Below are positions 20,463-29,419 of a stretch of DNA of 33,620 nucleotides, piece after piece. The translations under genes were made by a program, and so were the position numbers. Within the stretch, counting starts at the first letter, position 1; every line of letters starts with the position of its first letter. The notes beneath the pieces were generated by a model that saw only the letters and a list, made by a program, of their open reading frames with translations, was not told the origin of the DNA and did no database searches. Origin of the DNA: a virus; the IMG/VR virus record IMGVR_UViG_3300042305_000488, positions 1 to 33,620 of that record. The stretch is one strand, 5' to 3'.

Positions 20463-21892
20463 TGCAGACGCCCATCCTTGGCTCCAGTTATGTCGCGCGC
20501 AGCGTCAACGCCGCGGACAACAGGATGGTCAATCTTTTTCCCGAAATTGTACCAGATGGCGGCAAACAGCCGGCATACCTTCAGCGCGCGCCGGGGCTTC
20601 GAGAACTTCTGAAATTTCCGACTGGTCCTGTTCGGGGGCTGTGGACATTTGGCGACTACGCTTATGCAGTAGCCGGGACGCGTTTTTATCAGATCGACTC
20701 TAACTGGAACTTCGTGGATAAGGGCGGCGTCCCCGGTACGAATCCGGTCAATATGGTCGATAACGGCACGCAGTTGTTCATCGCCGATAATCTGACGGGT
20801 TATATTTATAACGCCAGCACAGACGTATTCGCCCAGATCACAGACCCGGATTTTGCCGGCGCTGTCGGCGTAGGGTTCATTGACGGGTATTTTGTGTTCA
20901 ACGAGCCTAACAGCCAAAAATTTTGGGTTACGGCTCTTTATGACGGCTCGTCCGTAGAGCCGTTAGATTTTGCCAGCGCCGAGGGCTCTCCTGACAATCT
21001 TGTCACGCTGATCGTCGATCACCGCGAAGTCTGGCTATTCGGTCAGACTTCAGTCGAAGTCTGGTATAATGCGGGGCTCCCTGACTTTCCACTTGCGCGT
21101 ATTCAGGGCGCGTTTAACGAGATTGGCTGTCAAGCCCCCTATTCTGTCGCCAAGCTAGATAACGCTCTGTTCTGGCTAGGAAAAGACGCTCGCGGTAATG
21201 GTATTGTCTACCGCTCCAAAGGTTATACCGGCGAGCGCGTATCGACCCACGCCGTCGAATGGCAGATCCAGCAATATACGACGCTGGAAGACGCGGTAGC
21301 ATATACATATCAGCAGGACGGCCATGCCTTCTATGTGCTGAACTTCCCGACGGCCAACACGACATGGGTATTTGACGTGGCGACCGGCGTTTGGCATGAG
21401 CGCGCCGGATGGGAGAACAATCAATTTACGCGTCACCGTGGCCAGTGCCAGATGAATTTTAACAACGAGATCGTCATCGGCGATTATGTCGCGGGCGTTC
21501 TCTACGCTTACGATATGAACGTTTACGTCGAGGCTAACACGAGTCAAAAATGGCTTCGTTCGTGGCGGGCGCTTCCGACCGGACAAAATGATTTGAAGCG
21601 CACGGCGCAGCATAGTCTTCAGCTAGACTGTGAGTCGGGTGTCGGACTTGCGGTTGGACAGGGGTCAGATCCGCAGGTTATGTTGCGTTGGTCCGATGAT
21701 GGTGGCCATACATGGTCGAATGAACACTGGAAGTCGATGGGCCAAGCTGGCCAATACGGCAAGCGCGTTATCTGGCGGCGGTTGGGCATGACCCAAAAGA
21801 TACGCGATCGCGTTTATGAGATCTCCGGCACCGCCCCGGTCAAAATCGCCATTATGGGCGCTGAATTAATCTTGAGCCCGACCAATGCCTGA
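20462..21892 (+). CDS. Tail hub / packaged-DNA stabilisation protein, P22 gp10 type
   Basis: The 476-residue length nearly equals P22 gp10 (472). The start (SSYVARSVNAADNRMVNLFPE, then YLQRAPGLREL) and the aromatic/Gly-rich propeller-like repeats fit the phage-stabilise family. In P22 six copies of gp10 join the gp4 ring to the spikes and help keep the packaged DNA inside. Order gp4-like then gp10-like is conserved here. It is coupled to the gp4-like gene and overlaps the following gene by eight bases. Confidence 0.9.
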   Translation: MQTPILGSSYVARSVNAADNRMVNLFPEIVPDGGKQPAYLQRAPGLRELLKFPTGPVRGLWTFGDYAYAVAGTRFYQIDSNWNFVDKGGVPGTNPVNMVDNGTQLFIADNLTGYIYNASTDVFAQITDPDFAGAVGVGFIDGYFVFNEPNSQKFWVTALYDGSSVEPLDFASAEGSPDNLVTLIVDHREVWLFGQTSVEVWYNAGLPDFPLARIQGAFNEIGCQAPYSVAKLDNALFWLGKDARGNGIVYRSKGYTGERVSTHAVEWQIQQYTTLEDAVAYTYQQDGHAFYVLNFPTANTTWVFDVATGVWHERAGWENNQFTRHRGQCQMNFNNEIVIGDYVAGVLYAYDMNVYVEANTSQKWLRSWRALPTGQNDLKRTAQHSLQLDCESGVGLAVGQGSDPQVMLRWSDDGGHTWSNEHWKSMGQAGQYGKRVIWRRLGMTQKIRDRVYEISGTAPVKIAIMGAELILSPTNA

Positions 21893-22463
21893 GAATGTAT
21901 CCCAGATCCCCGCAGCGCGCGTCCCGATTACAGGGGATCTGATTTCGCGCGAGTGGTATCGGTTTTTTTACAATCTGTTTGCCATTCTTGGCAGCGGATC
22001 GCTTCGGTATGGGACATTTTTCGATACGACCGACCAGAACGCCGCCGCGCCAAATACAGCCTATGCCATCACTTTCAACAATACGGATCTGTCTGCTGGT
22101 GTTTACCGTGGAACGCCCACGTCCCGTATATATGTAGACAGACCGGGAGCGTATAATTTTCAGTTTTCGCTTCAGTTGCTTGGCACTGGCGGGGGCGGCG
22201 GGGCAAACCGCGATGTCTACATATGGCCTAGAGTCAATGGCGTGGATGTCCCTAACTCGGCGACCAAGATCCACATAAAAGGCGTGAACGAAGGCTATGT
22301 CGCCGCGTGGAATTTTGTGCTACGTATGAATACAGGCGATTATTTTGAGCTAATGTGGGCGACCAGCAATATCAATATGGAGATCCACGCCGACCCGGCT
22401 ACTGCTTTTTGCCCGGCTATTCCATCGGTCATCCTGACCGTCTCGTGCAACATAGGTGAATAA
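21885..22463 (+). CDS. Jelly-roll tail protein (needle or fibre associated)
   Basis: A 192-residue protein. It starts PENVSQIPAARVPITGDLISREWYRFFYNLF, an N-terminal helix module that I recall from many podovirus and other phage tail proteins. From residue 50 on it is a C1q/TNF-like jelly-roll (AITFNNTDLSAGVYR, GAYNFQFSLQLLGTGGGGG, GDYFELMWATS). It takes the place of the P22 needle gene (gp26) but shows no long coiled coil, so it is more likely a tail tip or fibre component. It ends with TAATG into the fibre gene. Confidence 0.72.
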   Translation: MPENVSQIPAARVPITGDLISREWYRFFYNLFAILGSGSLRYGTFFDTTDQNAAAPNTAYAITFNNTDLSAGVYRGTPTSRIYVDRPGAYNFQFSLQLLGTGGGGGANRDVYIWPRVNGVDVPNSATKIHIKGVNEGYVAAWNFVLRMNTGDYFELMWATSNINMEIHADPATAFCPAIPSVILTVSCNIGE

Positions 22464-23746
22464 TGGCGGTTCTCACCCCTGCCCCCAAGATGCAGTTCTT
22501 CGACATCAATGGCGATCCGTTGGTGGGCGGAAAAGTCTATACCTATGAGGCCGGCACGACAACGCCGCTGACGACTTACACGGACAATACTGGGTCGTCG
22601 GCAAACCCTAATCCGGTCATTTTAAATGCTCGGGGCGAAGCCTCTATATGGCTCGGCGCGGGCATTTATAAGTTCAGGCTGACTGACGCAAATGACGTTG
22701 AGTTATGGACTGTCGATTACATAGCCGCGCCTATTTCCGGCGTCTCTCCAGCTCTGTCTGGCAACGTCGTCATTGATACAAATTCGTCCAATCCTGCGCT
22801 AAAAATCACGCAAACCGGATTCGGTCTTGCGTTGCGCGTTCAGGACGAAGCAGACCCGGATTCAACGCCGACTGTTATTGACAACGCCGGCCAATTAGGC
22901 GTCGGCACGGCATCACCGTCTCAAAAAGTCGACATTTCTGGCGGCAATCTCGCATTTACCTCAACGGCCGGGACGCTCTATGCCACAGTAACGCCCGGCG
23001 CATCTCTTACCGATGTGGCCGCCAATGGCGCACGCGCGCTGACGCTTTCAACCAACGGGTCCGAACGCATCCACATTACAGACGCTGGACTTGTCGGCAT
23101 TGGCAAAACGCCGTCAGCGGGCGTCGAGCTAGATGTGGTGGGGGAAATTGTTACCTCGACCTCTCTTACGGCAACTACTTCGGTAATAACTGATACAATC
23201 AGCGAGCGCACAGCAGCGGCAGGCGTTACTATTGACGGCGTTCTTTGCAAGGACAGTCAAGTCGCGGCGGCTAATCGTGTGATCACGGCTGCTACAGCAC
23301 AAGCGTCGACCAGCGGCACGTCTATTGATTTTACCAACCTTCCGGCATGGGTAAAACGCATTACGGTGATGTTTAATGGCGTGTCTACTAATGGTGCTTC
23401 AGACATTATCGTTCAATTATTTGCGTCTACTATAGTAACGTCGGGGTATAATTCGCTTGCCACTGACACCGCCGGCGCGGCTTCAGCGACAACCACGTCA
23501 TCAGCTGGCTTTCTTGTCGCCCTCCCCGGCGCAGCAAGCGAACTAAACTCTGGGTCAGCTATTATCTCGAATGTCACTGGCAACACTTGGGTTTACCAAG
23601 CCTGCACATCCGCCTCTGGGGCTAATCGGGGCGCTACTGGCAGCGGCAACGTTGCATTAGGCGCGTCTTTGACAGGTGTGCGCGTCACTACTGTTAGCGG
23701 CGCGGATACTTTCGATGCCGGCAGCATAAACATCTTATATGAATGA
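22463..23746 (+). CDS. Tail fibre protein
   Basis: A 427-residue protein. Residues 1-95 (KMQFFDINGDPLVGGKVYTYEAGT and VILNARGEASIWL) are the common virion-attachment domain of phage tailspikes and fibres. Residues 110-240 carry the LGVGTASPSQKVDISGG type of repeat found in fibre shafts, and the C-terminal part is a beta-rich receptor-type domain. It lies immediately after the jelly-roll tail gene and ends with ATGA into the next gene. No chaperone-type or autoproteolytic signature was visible. Confidence 0.8.
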   Translation: MAVLTPAPKMQFFDINGDPLVGGKVYTYEAGTTTPLTTYTDNTGSSANPNPVILNARGEASIWLGAGIYKFRLTDANDVELWTVDYIAAPISGVSPALSGNVVIDTNSSNPALKITQTGFGLALRVQDEADPDSTPTVIDNAGQLGVGTASPSQKVDISGGNLAFTSTAGTLYATVTPGASLTDVAANGARALTLSTNGSERIHITDAGLVGIGKTPSAGVELDVVGEIVTSTSLTATTSVITDTISERTAAAGVTIDGVLCKDSQVAAANRVITAATAQASTSGTSIDFTNLPAWVKRITVMFNGVSTNGASDIIVQLFASTIVTSGYNSLATDTAGAASATTTSSAGFLVALPGAASELNSGSAIISNVTGNTWVYQACTSASGANRGATGSGNVALGASLTGVRVTTVSGADTFDAGSINILYE

Positions 23747-24099
23747 CGACACGAATAGTGAAAGACAGAGACTTGGCGTTGAAGATTGGCTACGTCGCGA
23801 CGGACTGGAATTATCCGATCTCGTTCGAAGAACACGTCGAACGGGCAAAAGACTGGAATGTAGACCTTATTGAGCGCGACGGGCAACCGATCGGCGCTAT
23901 GTTTGAAAAAGACGGCGAAGTCCACTGTTCCATACTGCCAGAATGGCGGCGTAAATGGCTGACAAAAGGGCTATTAAAGCAAATTATTGACCGCCCAGAA
24001 TTTCATACGCGAGTGGACGATGGCCATGACTATATGTATGGTATTCTGGCGCGACTTGGCATGGTAAGCCGCCCTGACGGCACGGTAGGAAGGATCTAA
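23743..24099 (+). CDS. GNAT-like small protein, possibly internal virion
   Basis: A 118-residue protein. The segment IGAMFEKDGEVHCSILPEWRRKWLTKGLLKQII resembles a shortened GNAT acetyltransferase fold of a kind seen in podophage internal virion proteins (for example near T7 gp13). A complete acetyl-CoA-binding R/Q-x-x-G-x-G/A motif is missing, so catalysis is doubtful. Its place between the fibre gene and the ejection genes suits a minor internal protein. ATG 23743 overlaps the previous stop. Confidence 0.55.
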   Translation: MTTRIVKDRDLALKIGYVATDWNYPISFEEHVERAKDWNVDLIERDGQPIGAMFEKDGEVHCSILPEWRRKWLTKGLLKQIIDRPEFHTRVDDGHDYMYGILARLGMVSRPDGTVGRI

Positions 24100-24101
24100 C
24101 T

Positions 24102-24803
24102 ATGGGTTGGGGTAAGGCCGCAGCGGCTCAAAATCAAGCGACGCAGATGTCTATGATGCTACAGGCGCAACAGGCCGCACAGGCTCAAGAAGCGCTTCAG
24201 CGGGGGCAGCAACAGGCAACGGCTGCCTATCAGCCCTATCAACAGTTTGGCACTGAATCGACCAATCGACTGGCCGTCCTTATGGGTCTGCGCCCCGGCG
24301 AAGGCTACGGCAGTATTATGGAGCAGCCGACGATCAACCAGCTCCAGATGGACCCTGGCTATGCGTTCCGCGAACAGCAAGGAATGCAGGCGGTCAATCG
24401 TTCGGCGGCGGCGCAGGCGGGGCTTCAGTCTGGCGCGGCGCTGAAAGCGGCGCAGCGATTTGGGCAAGATCTGGCCAGCCAAGAATACGGCAACGCCTAC
24501 AATCGCTTTATGCAGAACCGTCAGAATCAGATCGGACTCTTGCAAGGTGGCCAGCAGACCGGCTTCGGCGCGGCGCAGGGTATCGGCAATGCGGCCATCG
24601 GCACTGGCACCAACCTAGCACAGAACTATCAGAATCTTGGCCAAGCGCTTGGGCAAGGCTACGCTAACATCGGCGCAGCCAATGCGTCCTCTTACATGGC
24701 ACCAACTAATTTATTGGCTTCGGCGTTAGGTCAAGGCGCGCAACTTGGCGCGTATATGTGGGGCCAACGTAAACCATTTGGCTCTTATGGCCCGCAGCAG
24801 TAA
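24102..24803 (+). CDS. DNA ejection protein, gp7/p32 type
   Basis: A 233-residue Gln/Ala/Gly-rich protein. Residues 1-45 are a Gln-rich helix. The core QMDPGYAFREQQGMQAVNRSAAA, then GLQSGAALKAAQRFGQDLAS and NAYNRFMQNRQNQIGLL, is a pattern I know from phage DNA-ejection or DNA-transfer proteins. Such proteins lie in the capsid and leave with the DNA to form a channel across the envelope. In P22 this is the position of gp7. AGGA lies before ATG 24102. Confidence 0.78.
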   Translation: MGWGKAAAAQNQATQMSMMLQAQQAAQAQEALQRGQQQATAAYQPYQQFGTESTNRLAVLMGLRPGEGYGSIMEQPTINQLQMDPGYAFREQQGMQAVNRSAAAQAGLQSGAALKAAQRFGQDLASQEYGNAYNRFMQNRQNQIGLLQGGQQTGFGAAQGIGNAAIGTGTNLAQNYQNLGQALGQGYANIGAANASSYMAPTNLLASALGQGAQLGAYMWGQRKPFGSYGPQQ

Positions 24804-24813
24804 TAGGTGAAAT

Positions 24814-26556
24814 ATGCCCATTCAATACCAGCCTATTCCTGAATTTCAGCCGCCGAACGTCAACTTCCTCGGCGCTCTTCAGCAGGGCGAAGCCGCGCGG
24901 CTGGCTGAGTTGCAGGCGGCCAAAACCGCTCAGGCGATGGAGCTGCAAGGCCGTGCGGCGCAACGGCAGGAAGAGGAATCGGCGCTTAACGCCAAGGCCA
25001 AGTTACAAGAGCTTAATGAAAAGATCCGTAAACTGGCCTTGTCTCGATTAGCCATGATCCCTGAAGGTGACCAAGAAAATTATCTTAAAACGATTGGCGA
25101 ATTTAAGGACATTTTTCCGCCCGAATACGAAATTATGTCTAAGCAAAAATGGGACGCCGATACGCGGCGTCGGACATTATTGACAGGTGAACAGCAGTAT
25201 AAACAAGAGACTAAAGATGTAGTAGGCCCGACCGGCCAAACGCAGATTTATGGCTATAGCCCATATCTTGGTGGCGCTTCAGCTAAACCGATTGGCGGCC
25301 TTGTTAGCGCGCCGCAGTATGAGCCGGTCGAAGACAAGAACAAGAATATAATCGGCTATCGCGTTAAAGGAACTACACAAGTCATATCGCCGGAAGCGGC
25401 TGCTGCGCCGGCATCCGACATGACGATGGATCTTATTAAAGATCGTGAAAGATTTAGGGCCACGCCGTATTACGATGTAAACGCTTTTCGCACCGGGTTT
25501 GGCAGTGACACCGTAACCCGCGAAGACGGCACGGTTGAAAAAGTCCGTAAAGGCATGGCGCCTATTACGGAACGCGACGCGGAGCGCGATCTTAAACGCC
25601 GTATTCAGACTGAGTTTGTGCCGAAAGCGGCGGCTAAAGTTGGTGAAGAAAACTGGTCGCGCCTGCCGGAAAACGTGCGGGCATCGCTCACATCCATCGC
25701 GTATAACTACGGCACAATCCCCAGCCGCATCGTTCCGGCTGTGCAGTCCGGCAATCCTGAAACGATTGCGCGTGCGATTGAGAGCCTTGCTGGCGATAAC
25801 AAGGGCGTCAATGCCGGACGCCGTATGCAGGAAGCCAATATTGCGCGCGGCACGGCGTTCCCCGGCACTCGTGCTGTCCCGGCTTTCGCGGCTGCTGGCT
25901 CACCTGAATTTATGGGTGGTCCGCAGATCCAGCCGCCGATCAATATGATGGCCCCCGCGCCAGTGCCAGCGATGAATGCATTGGCTGCGCCCGCGCCTAT
26001 TCCCGCACCTGCGCCGTTGCCGCCGGTTCCTTCCATGGAAATCAAGCCGAAGCGCACGTTTGCTATTGGCACCGAAAAAGCCGCGCAACAGAAAGCGGCG
26101 CTAGAGACGCTTCAAGATCTGGAAATTGACCCCGCAACCGGCGATGACCGCGTGGCGAAGCTGATTCGTCAGTCTACCAGCGGCGGCCTCGAAACTGGTT
26201 TGGCTAAAACGGCTGAATATCTTACAGGCGAAGCTACGCCGGGTATGGTCGCCATAGCCGACCTTAAAGGTATTATTAACGACGCCGTTCTATCTCGGTT
26301 AGGCGGCAATCTAGGCGCGCAAATATCCGATGAAGACGTTAAGTTCATCGAAAAGGCTATGGGCGACATCGCCAATCCTGAGATTGGCTCGAACGCCCGA
26401 CTGAGCGCTTGGAAAGAAGTCAAACGCCGCTTGGCGAGATACGCCGACGTTGATTTGCCGTCGCCACCTTCGCGCGGTAAAGCTGGCGAGATGAATGCAC
26501 CTGCCGAAAAGCCGGCGGAGCGCAAACGTATCAAGTTCATGGAACTGGGTGACTGA
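24814..26556 (+). CDS. Ejection protein with GH24 lysozyme domain
   Basis: A 580-residue protein in the gp20 position. Residues 1-80 are a Gln/Ala/Glu-rich helix. Residues about 203-350 form a T4-type lysozyme domain: E212, D221 and T227 (KDRERFR, YYDVNAFRTGFG) have exactly the spacing of T4 lysozyme E11-D20-T26, and ENVRASLTSIAYNYG matches the second conserved helix. A Pro/Ala-rich linker (about 365-410) and a helical C-terminal domain follow. It should be packaged in the capsid and open the cell-wall layer during DNA entry. It ends with TGATG into the next ejection gene. Confidence 0.85.
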   Translation: MPIQYQPIPEFQPPNVNFLGALQQGEAARLAELQAAKTAQAMELQGRAAQRQEEESALNAKAKLQELNEKIRKLALSRLAMIPEGDQENYLKTIGEFKDIFPPEYEIMSKQKWDADTRRRTLLTGEQQYKQETKDVVGPTGQTQIYGYSPYLGGASAKPIGGLVSAPQYEPVEDKNKNIIGYRVKGTTQVISPEAAAAPASDMTMDLIKDRERFRATPYYDVNAFRTGFGSDTVTREDGTVEKVRKGMAPITERDAERDLKRRIQTEFVPKAAAKVGEENWSRLPENVRASLTSIAYNYGTIPSRIVPAVQSGNPETIARAIESLAGDNKGVNAGRRMQEANIARGTAFPGTRAVPAFAAAGSPEFMGGPQIQPPINMMAPAPVPAMNALAAPAPIPAPAPLPPVPSMEIKPKRTFAIGTEKAAQQKAALETLQDLEIDPATGDDRVAKLIRQSTSGGLETGLAKTAEYLTGEATPGMVAIADLKGIINDAVLSRLGGNLGAQISDEDVKFIEKAMGDIANPEIGSNARLSAWKEVKRRLARYADVDLPSPPSRGKAGEMNAPAEKPAERKRIKFMELGD

Positions 26557-28400
26557 TGGACGTTGAACTGCCGGACGGCACTGTCATCGAGGGCGTTCCT
26601 GAAGGGACGACTAAATCGCAGCTTATGGCAAAGCTGCGCGCCAGCGGCTATGACGTTAGTAAGTTTGCGCCAACTCCAGATGCGGAAAAGTTTCGATTTG
26701 CATCGCCTGAGACTGAACAGGCCGGCGTTGAATTTATCGGCGGCTTAGCCAAAGCTGCCGAAGATTATTTTGCCAAACGCCCGATGCCCGAATATGTCGA
26801 ACGTGTCGCCGGGAATATCCCGCAAGACGTTATGGCTATCTCGCAGGGTTTTACGCCCGAAGCGCTAGGCGCTACGGCGCAAGCGTTGCGCGAACGTCCG
26901 GTTCAGACCCTGTCAACTGTCGGCAGTGAGATGCTTCGCGGCGCTGGCCGCTTCGTTCGCAACCCTGCCGAAACATTTGCGGAAGCGCCTATCTCTACGT
27001 TAATGGGGCTCCAAGGCGCGCAGCTTCTTCGCGCGCCCAGTCGCTTTGCCGTCAATACTCTAGCTGAAGTGGCTGCGCCGCCAGTGCGCCGCGCGCTGTC
27101 TCCGGCTAATCGAATGATTTCTGACGTGTTTGGCGCGCCAGAAATTCAGCCGGCGCTTCAAGCCGCTGCGCCCGGCACGTCAGTCTCACAGGCGTTGGCC
27201 GATATTAATGCGCCACGCGCTCAGGCCGTCGCTAGACAGGCGGCTGAGATTGTGCCGGAAGCGACTTACGGCGCTCGTCAGGCGCAAGAAGCCTCGCGTG
27301 CGCAGCGCATGGCGCAAGTAGCGGGCACGCCGGAAGAATTGGCGGCGCTTGAAGAAGCGCGGTCAGCGGAAGCGGCTGCTAATTATGGCCGCGCGTTCAA
27401 GCAAATAATGCCCGAAACGCCCGAACTTACATCCTTGATGGGTAAACCATCTATTAAACGCGCATTTAGCCGCGCTGCGCAAATTGCCAGCGAACGTGGG
27501 CGGCCATTTAAAATTGGCGAAACCACGCCCGAAACTGTCACGCCGTCTACGATACTAGATGAGTTTGGACGCCCCGTTCAAAAAGTTACGCCGGCGCAGA
27601 CCGCAGAATTTCCAGTGGAAAGTCTGCACTATGTGAAGATGGCCTTGGACGATATGATCCGAGACCCAGAAACCTTCGGTATTGGCGCGACCGAAGTTTC
27701 CGCCATACGAAACACGCGGCGTAAGTTTATTTCGCAGCTCGAAAATAATGAAGCGTACGCAACCGCGCGGCAGAATTACGCTGAACAAAGCGCGCCGATT
27801 AATCGTATGCAAGTGGCTCAGCAACTTCAAAAAGCCCTTATAGCGCCATTGACCGGCGAAGCTACGCGGGCGGGCGTATTTGCAACGGCGGCCGAAGAAG
27901 CTCCGCGCACAATTAAAAAGGCCACAGGGCAGCAGTTTTTTAGCAAGCTAGAAGACGTGCTTGACCCCGAAGACATGAAAGTAGTCAATGACATCCGCGA
28001 CGAGTTTCGCCGCACTAAGCTGGCCGACGAACAAGCTAAACTAGGTCGCGCCGCCGCACCAGAAGTGGATGAATTGGCTTCCGCCAAGATTGCTTCGGCT
28101 ATGAACATACCGTTCCTTAACCGGGCGTGGACGATTGCTAATACGGTTGCCAAACGGTCGCTTGGTAAGATTGACGAAAAGCTGGCGACCGAAATCGGCA
28201 TGATGATGCAAGACCCGGCCGAACTTAGCAAAGCCATAACTAAAGCTAAAGAGTATGAAGCTAAGACGGCTGGTATGGTCGAAAAGGCAAAAGGCCGTCG
28301 CCAAGGTGTCGTCAAAGCCGCGCCGCGTCAGGCTATAGCCGGATCAGTTAGCTTTCAGAATGTTATGGCCCCCGAAAACCGTAACGCGATGGCGAGATGA
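26556..28400 (+). CDS. Large internal ejection protein, gp16-like position
   Basis: A 614-residue, mainly helical, Ala/Glu/Arg-rich protein. The N-terminus VELPDGTVIEGVPEGTTKSQL with RASGYD is a short module I recall at the start of many phage internal proteins. The rest (including QAARQAAE-like helices around residues 225-280) has no enzymatic motif that I see. It follows the lysozyme-bearing ejection gene, as P22 gp16 follows gp20 and gp7. It probably forms part of the channel for DNA into the host cell. It overlaps both neighbours by a few bases (TGATG, ATGA). Confidence 0.75.
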   Translation: MDVELPDGTVIEGVPEGTTKSQLMAKLRASGYDVSKFAPTPDAEKFRFASPETEQAGVEFIGGLAKAAEDYFAKRPMPEYVERVAGNIPQDVMAISQGFTPEALGATAQALRERPVQTLSTVGSEMLRGAGRFVRNPAETFAEAPISTLMGLQGAQLLRAPSRFAVNTLAEVAAPPVRRALSPANRMISDVFGAPEIQPALQAAAPGTSVSQALADINAPRAQAVARQAAEIVPEATYGARQAQEASRAQRMAQVAGTPEELAALEEARSAEAAANYGRAFKQIMPETPELTSLMGKPSIKRAFSRAAQIASERGRPFKIGETTPETVTPSTILDEFGRPVQKVTPAQTAEFPVESLHYVKMALDDMIRDPETFGIGATEVSAIRNTRRKFISQLENNEAYATARQNYAEQSAPINRMQVAQQLQKALIAPLTGEATRAGVFATAAEEAPRTIKKATGQQFFSKLEDVLDPEDMKVVNDIRDEFRRTKLADEQAKLGRAAAPEVDELASAKIASAMNIPFLNRAWTIANTVAKRSLGKIDEKLATEIGMMMQDPAELSKAITKAKEYEAKTAGMVEKAKGRRQGVVKAAPRQAIAGSVSFQNVMAPENRNAMAR

Positions 28401-28660
28401 TTATGGTCGAGTATCAAGTTCTTTTTGATGTAGCCATTGGCGTGATCGGCGTGCTGGGCGGCTGGACGCTCAACACCGTCTGGGCAGCGGTAAAGGATCT
28501 ACAAGAAGCCGATAAAGAGCTGGCGGAGAAGGTCGGCAACATCGAAGTGCTAGTCGCTGGGCGTTATATCACCCGCGAAGAGTTTAACTCGACGTTAAAC
28601 CAAGTATTTGAACGGCTCGACCGCATACGGGATCTTCTCAGCACAAAGGCTGACCGATGA
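28397..28660 (+). CDS. Single-span membrane protein with coiled coil, lysis cassette
   Basis: An 87-residue protein. A hydrophobic segment (residues 9-30, FDVAIGVIGVLGGWTLNTVWAA) is followed by a charged coiled coil (DLQEADKELAEKVGNIEVLV, LNQVFERLDRIRDLL). The layout (one span near the N-terminus, the rest soluble and helical) resembles inner-membrane spanin subunits or small holin-like proteins. It lies directly before the endolysin and overlaps its start as ATGA, so a lysis function is likely. A choice between holin and i-spanin cannot be made from sequence alone. Confidence 0.65.
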   Translation: MIMVEYQVLFDVAIGVIGVLGGWTLNTVWAAVKDLQEADKELAEKVGNIEVLVAGRYITREEFNSTLNQVFERLDRIRDLLSTKADR

Positions 28661-29163
28661 AAGAAAACTACGACGCCGCGCTGAAGGCGACGCTGCGCTA
28701 CGAAGGCGGCAAGGTCGACGATCCGCGTGATCCTGGCGGCCGGACTGCCTACGGCGTCACGCAAAATACCTACAATGCGTGGCGCGCTAAACACGGACTT
28801 AACCAGAAAGACGTGTTTCAGATTGCTGACTCAGAAGTCGCGGCGATTTACAAACAAGAGTATTGGGACAAGATCCGGGGCGATGATCTGCCGGATGGTG
28901 TCGACTTCGCCGTGTTTGATTTCGCCGTTAACAGCGGCGTCAGCCGCGCGGCTAAGTATCTTCAGTCAATGGTCGGCGTCACGCAGGACGGCGTGATCGG
29001 GCCTAAGACTATCGCCGCCGCTAAAACCTATCTCGGCAACCGCCTGACGGACATGCGACTTGGCTTCTTAAAAGGATTGCCAACATGGAACACATTTGGA
29101 CGTGGTTGGTCAAATCGAATAAACGACGTTTATGCTGTTGTGCGGGACTTATGCTCGCGCTGA
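28657..29163 (+). CDS. Endolysin, GH108 family
   Basis: A 168-residue lysis enzyme. ATLRYEGGKVDDPRDPGGRTAYGVTQ is the GH108 signature; E16 in YEGG is the expected catalytic Glu. IYKQEYWDKIRGDDLPDGVDFAVFDFAVNSG completes the catalytic domain. The C-terminal GVTQDGVIGPKTI is the PG-binding-type module. It would cleave the glycan chains of peptidoglycan as an N-acetylmuramidase. No signal peptide is visible, so it needs a holin. It overlaps the membrane protein gene by ATGA, and a lipoprotein gene starts inside its 3' end. Confidence 0.93.
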   Translation: MKENYDAALKATLRYEGGKVDDPRDPGGRTAYGVTQNTYNAWRAKHGLNQKDVFQIADSEVAAIYKQEYWDKIRGDDLPDGVDFAVFDFAVNSGVSRAAKYLQSMVGVTQDGVIGPKTIAAAKTYLGNRLTDMRLGFLKGLPTWNTFGRGWSNRINDVYAVVRDLCSR

Positions 29164-29231
29164 CAGGTTGCGCCGACCTTAAGTATTACGAATGTATCGC
29201 GCGCGATAGCACATCGCGGCCGTGTAACTAA
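29085..29231 (+). CDS. Small lipoprotein nested in the endolysin 3' end
   Basis: ATG 29085 to TAA 29229-29231, 48 residues, in a different frame from the endolysin (79-bp overlap). After a basic N-terminus (VKSNKRRLCCCAGL) comes a hydrophobic stretch and a lipobox LALTGC, so C29 should be lipidated. The mature part would be only 20 residues (ADLKYYECIARDSTSRPCN) with two more Cys. AAAGGA eight bases before the ATG is a strong ribosome binding site inside the endolysin gene. Nested lipoprotein genes are the pattern of phage o-spanins (Rz1), although this one is very short. Alternatively it is a small outer-membrane lipoprotein of unknown role. Confidence 0.65.
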   Translation: MEHIWTWLVKSNKRRLCCCAGLMLALTGCADLKYYECIARDSTSRPCN

Positions 29232-29242
29232 AAGAGGCTAAA

Positions 29243-29419
29243 ATGTTAGTTAACTGGATGACCACGATTCCCGGCATTCTGACGCTGCTGTCCGTGCTGT
29301 TCCATGCTTGGCAGACCAAAGATGTAAACTGGTCGGATCTTCAGAACGCGCTTGTCGCGCTAGGTCTTGTCGCGGCTAAAGACTGGAACGTAACCGGCGG
29401 CAGCAAGCCGAATGATTGA
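29243..29419 (+). CDS. 58-residue small hydrophobic protein in lysis cassette
   Basis: ATG 29243 to TGA 29417-29419. The peptide begins MLVNWMTTIPGILTLLSVLFHAW and continues DLQNALVALGLVAAKDWNVTGG. It has one clear hydrophobic segment (residues 7-23) and a second weaker one (33-45). Short proteins with the KDWNVTGG ending are common in phages, usually unassigned. A holin or holin-helper role is possible by position. AAAGAGG lies five to six bases before the ATG. Its end overlaps the start of the next lipoprotein by eight bases. Confidence 0.7.
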   Translation: MLVNWMTTIPGILTLLSVLFHAWQTKDVNWSDLQNALVALGLVAAKDWNVTGGSKPND

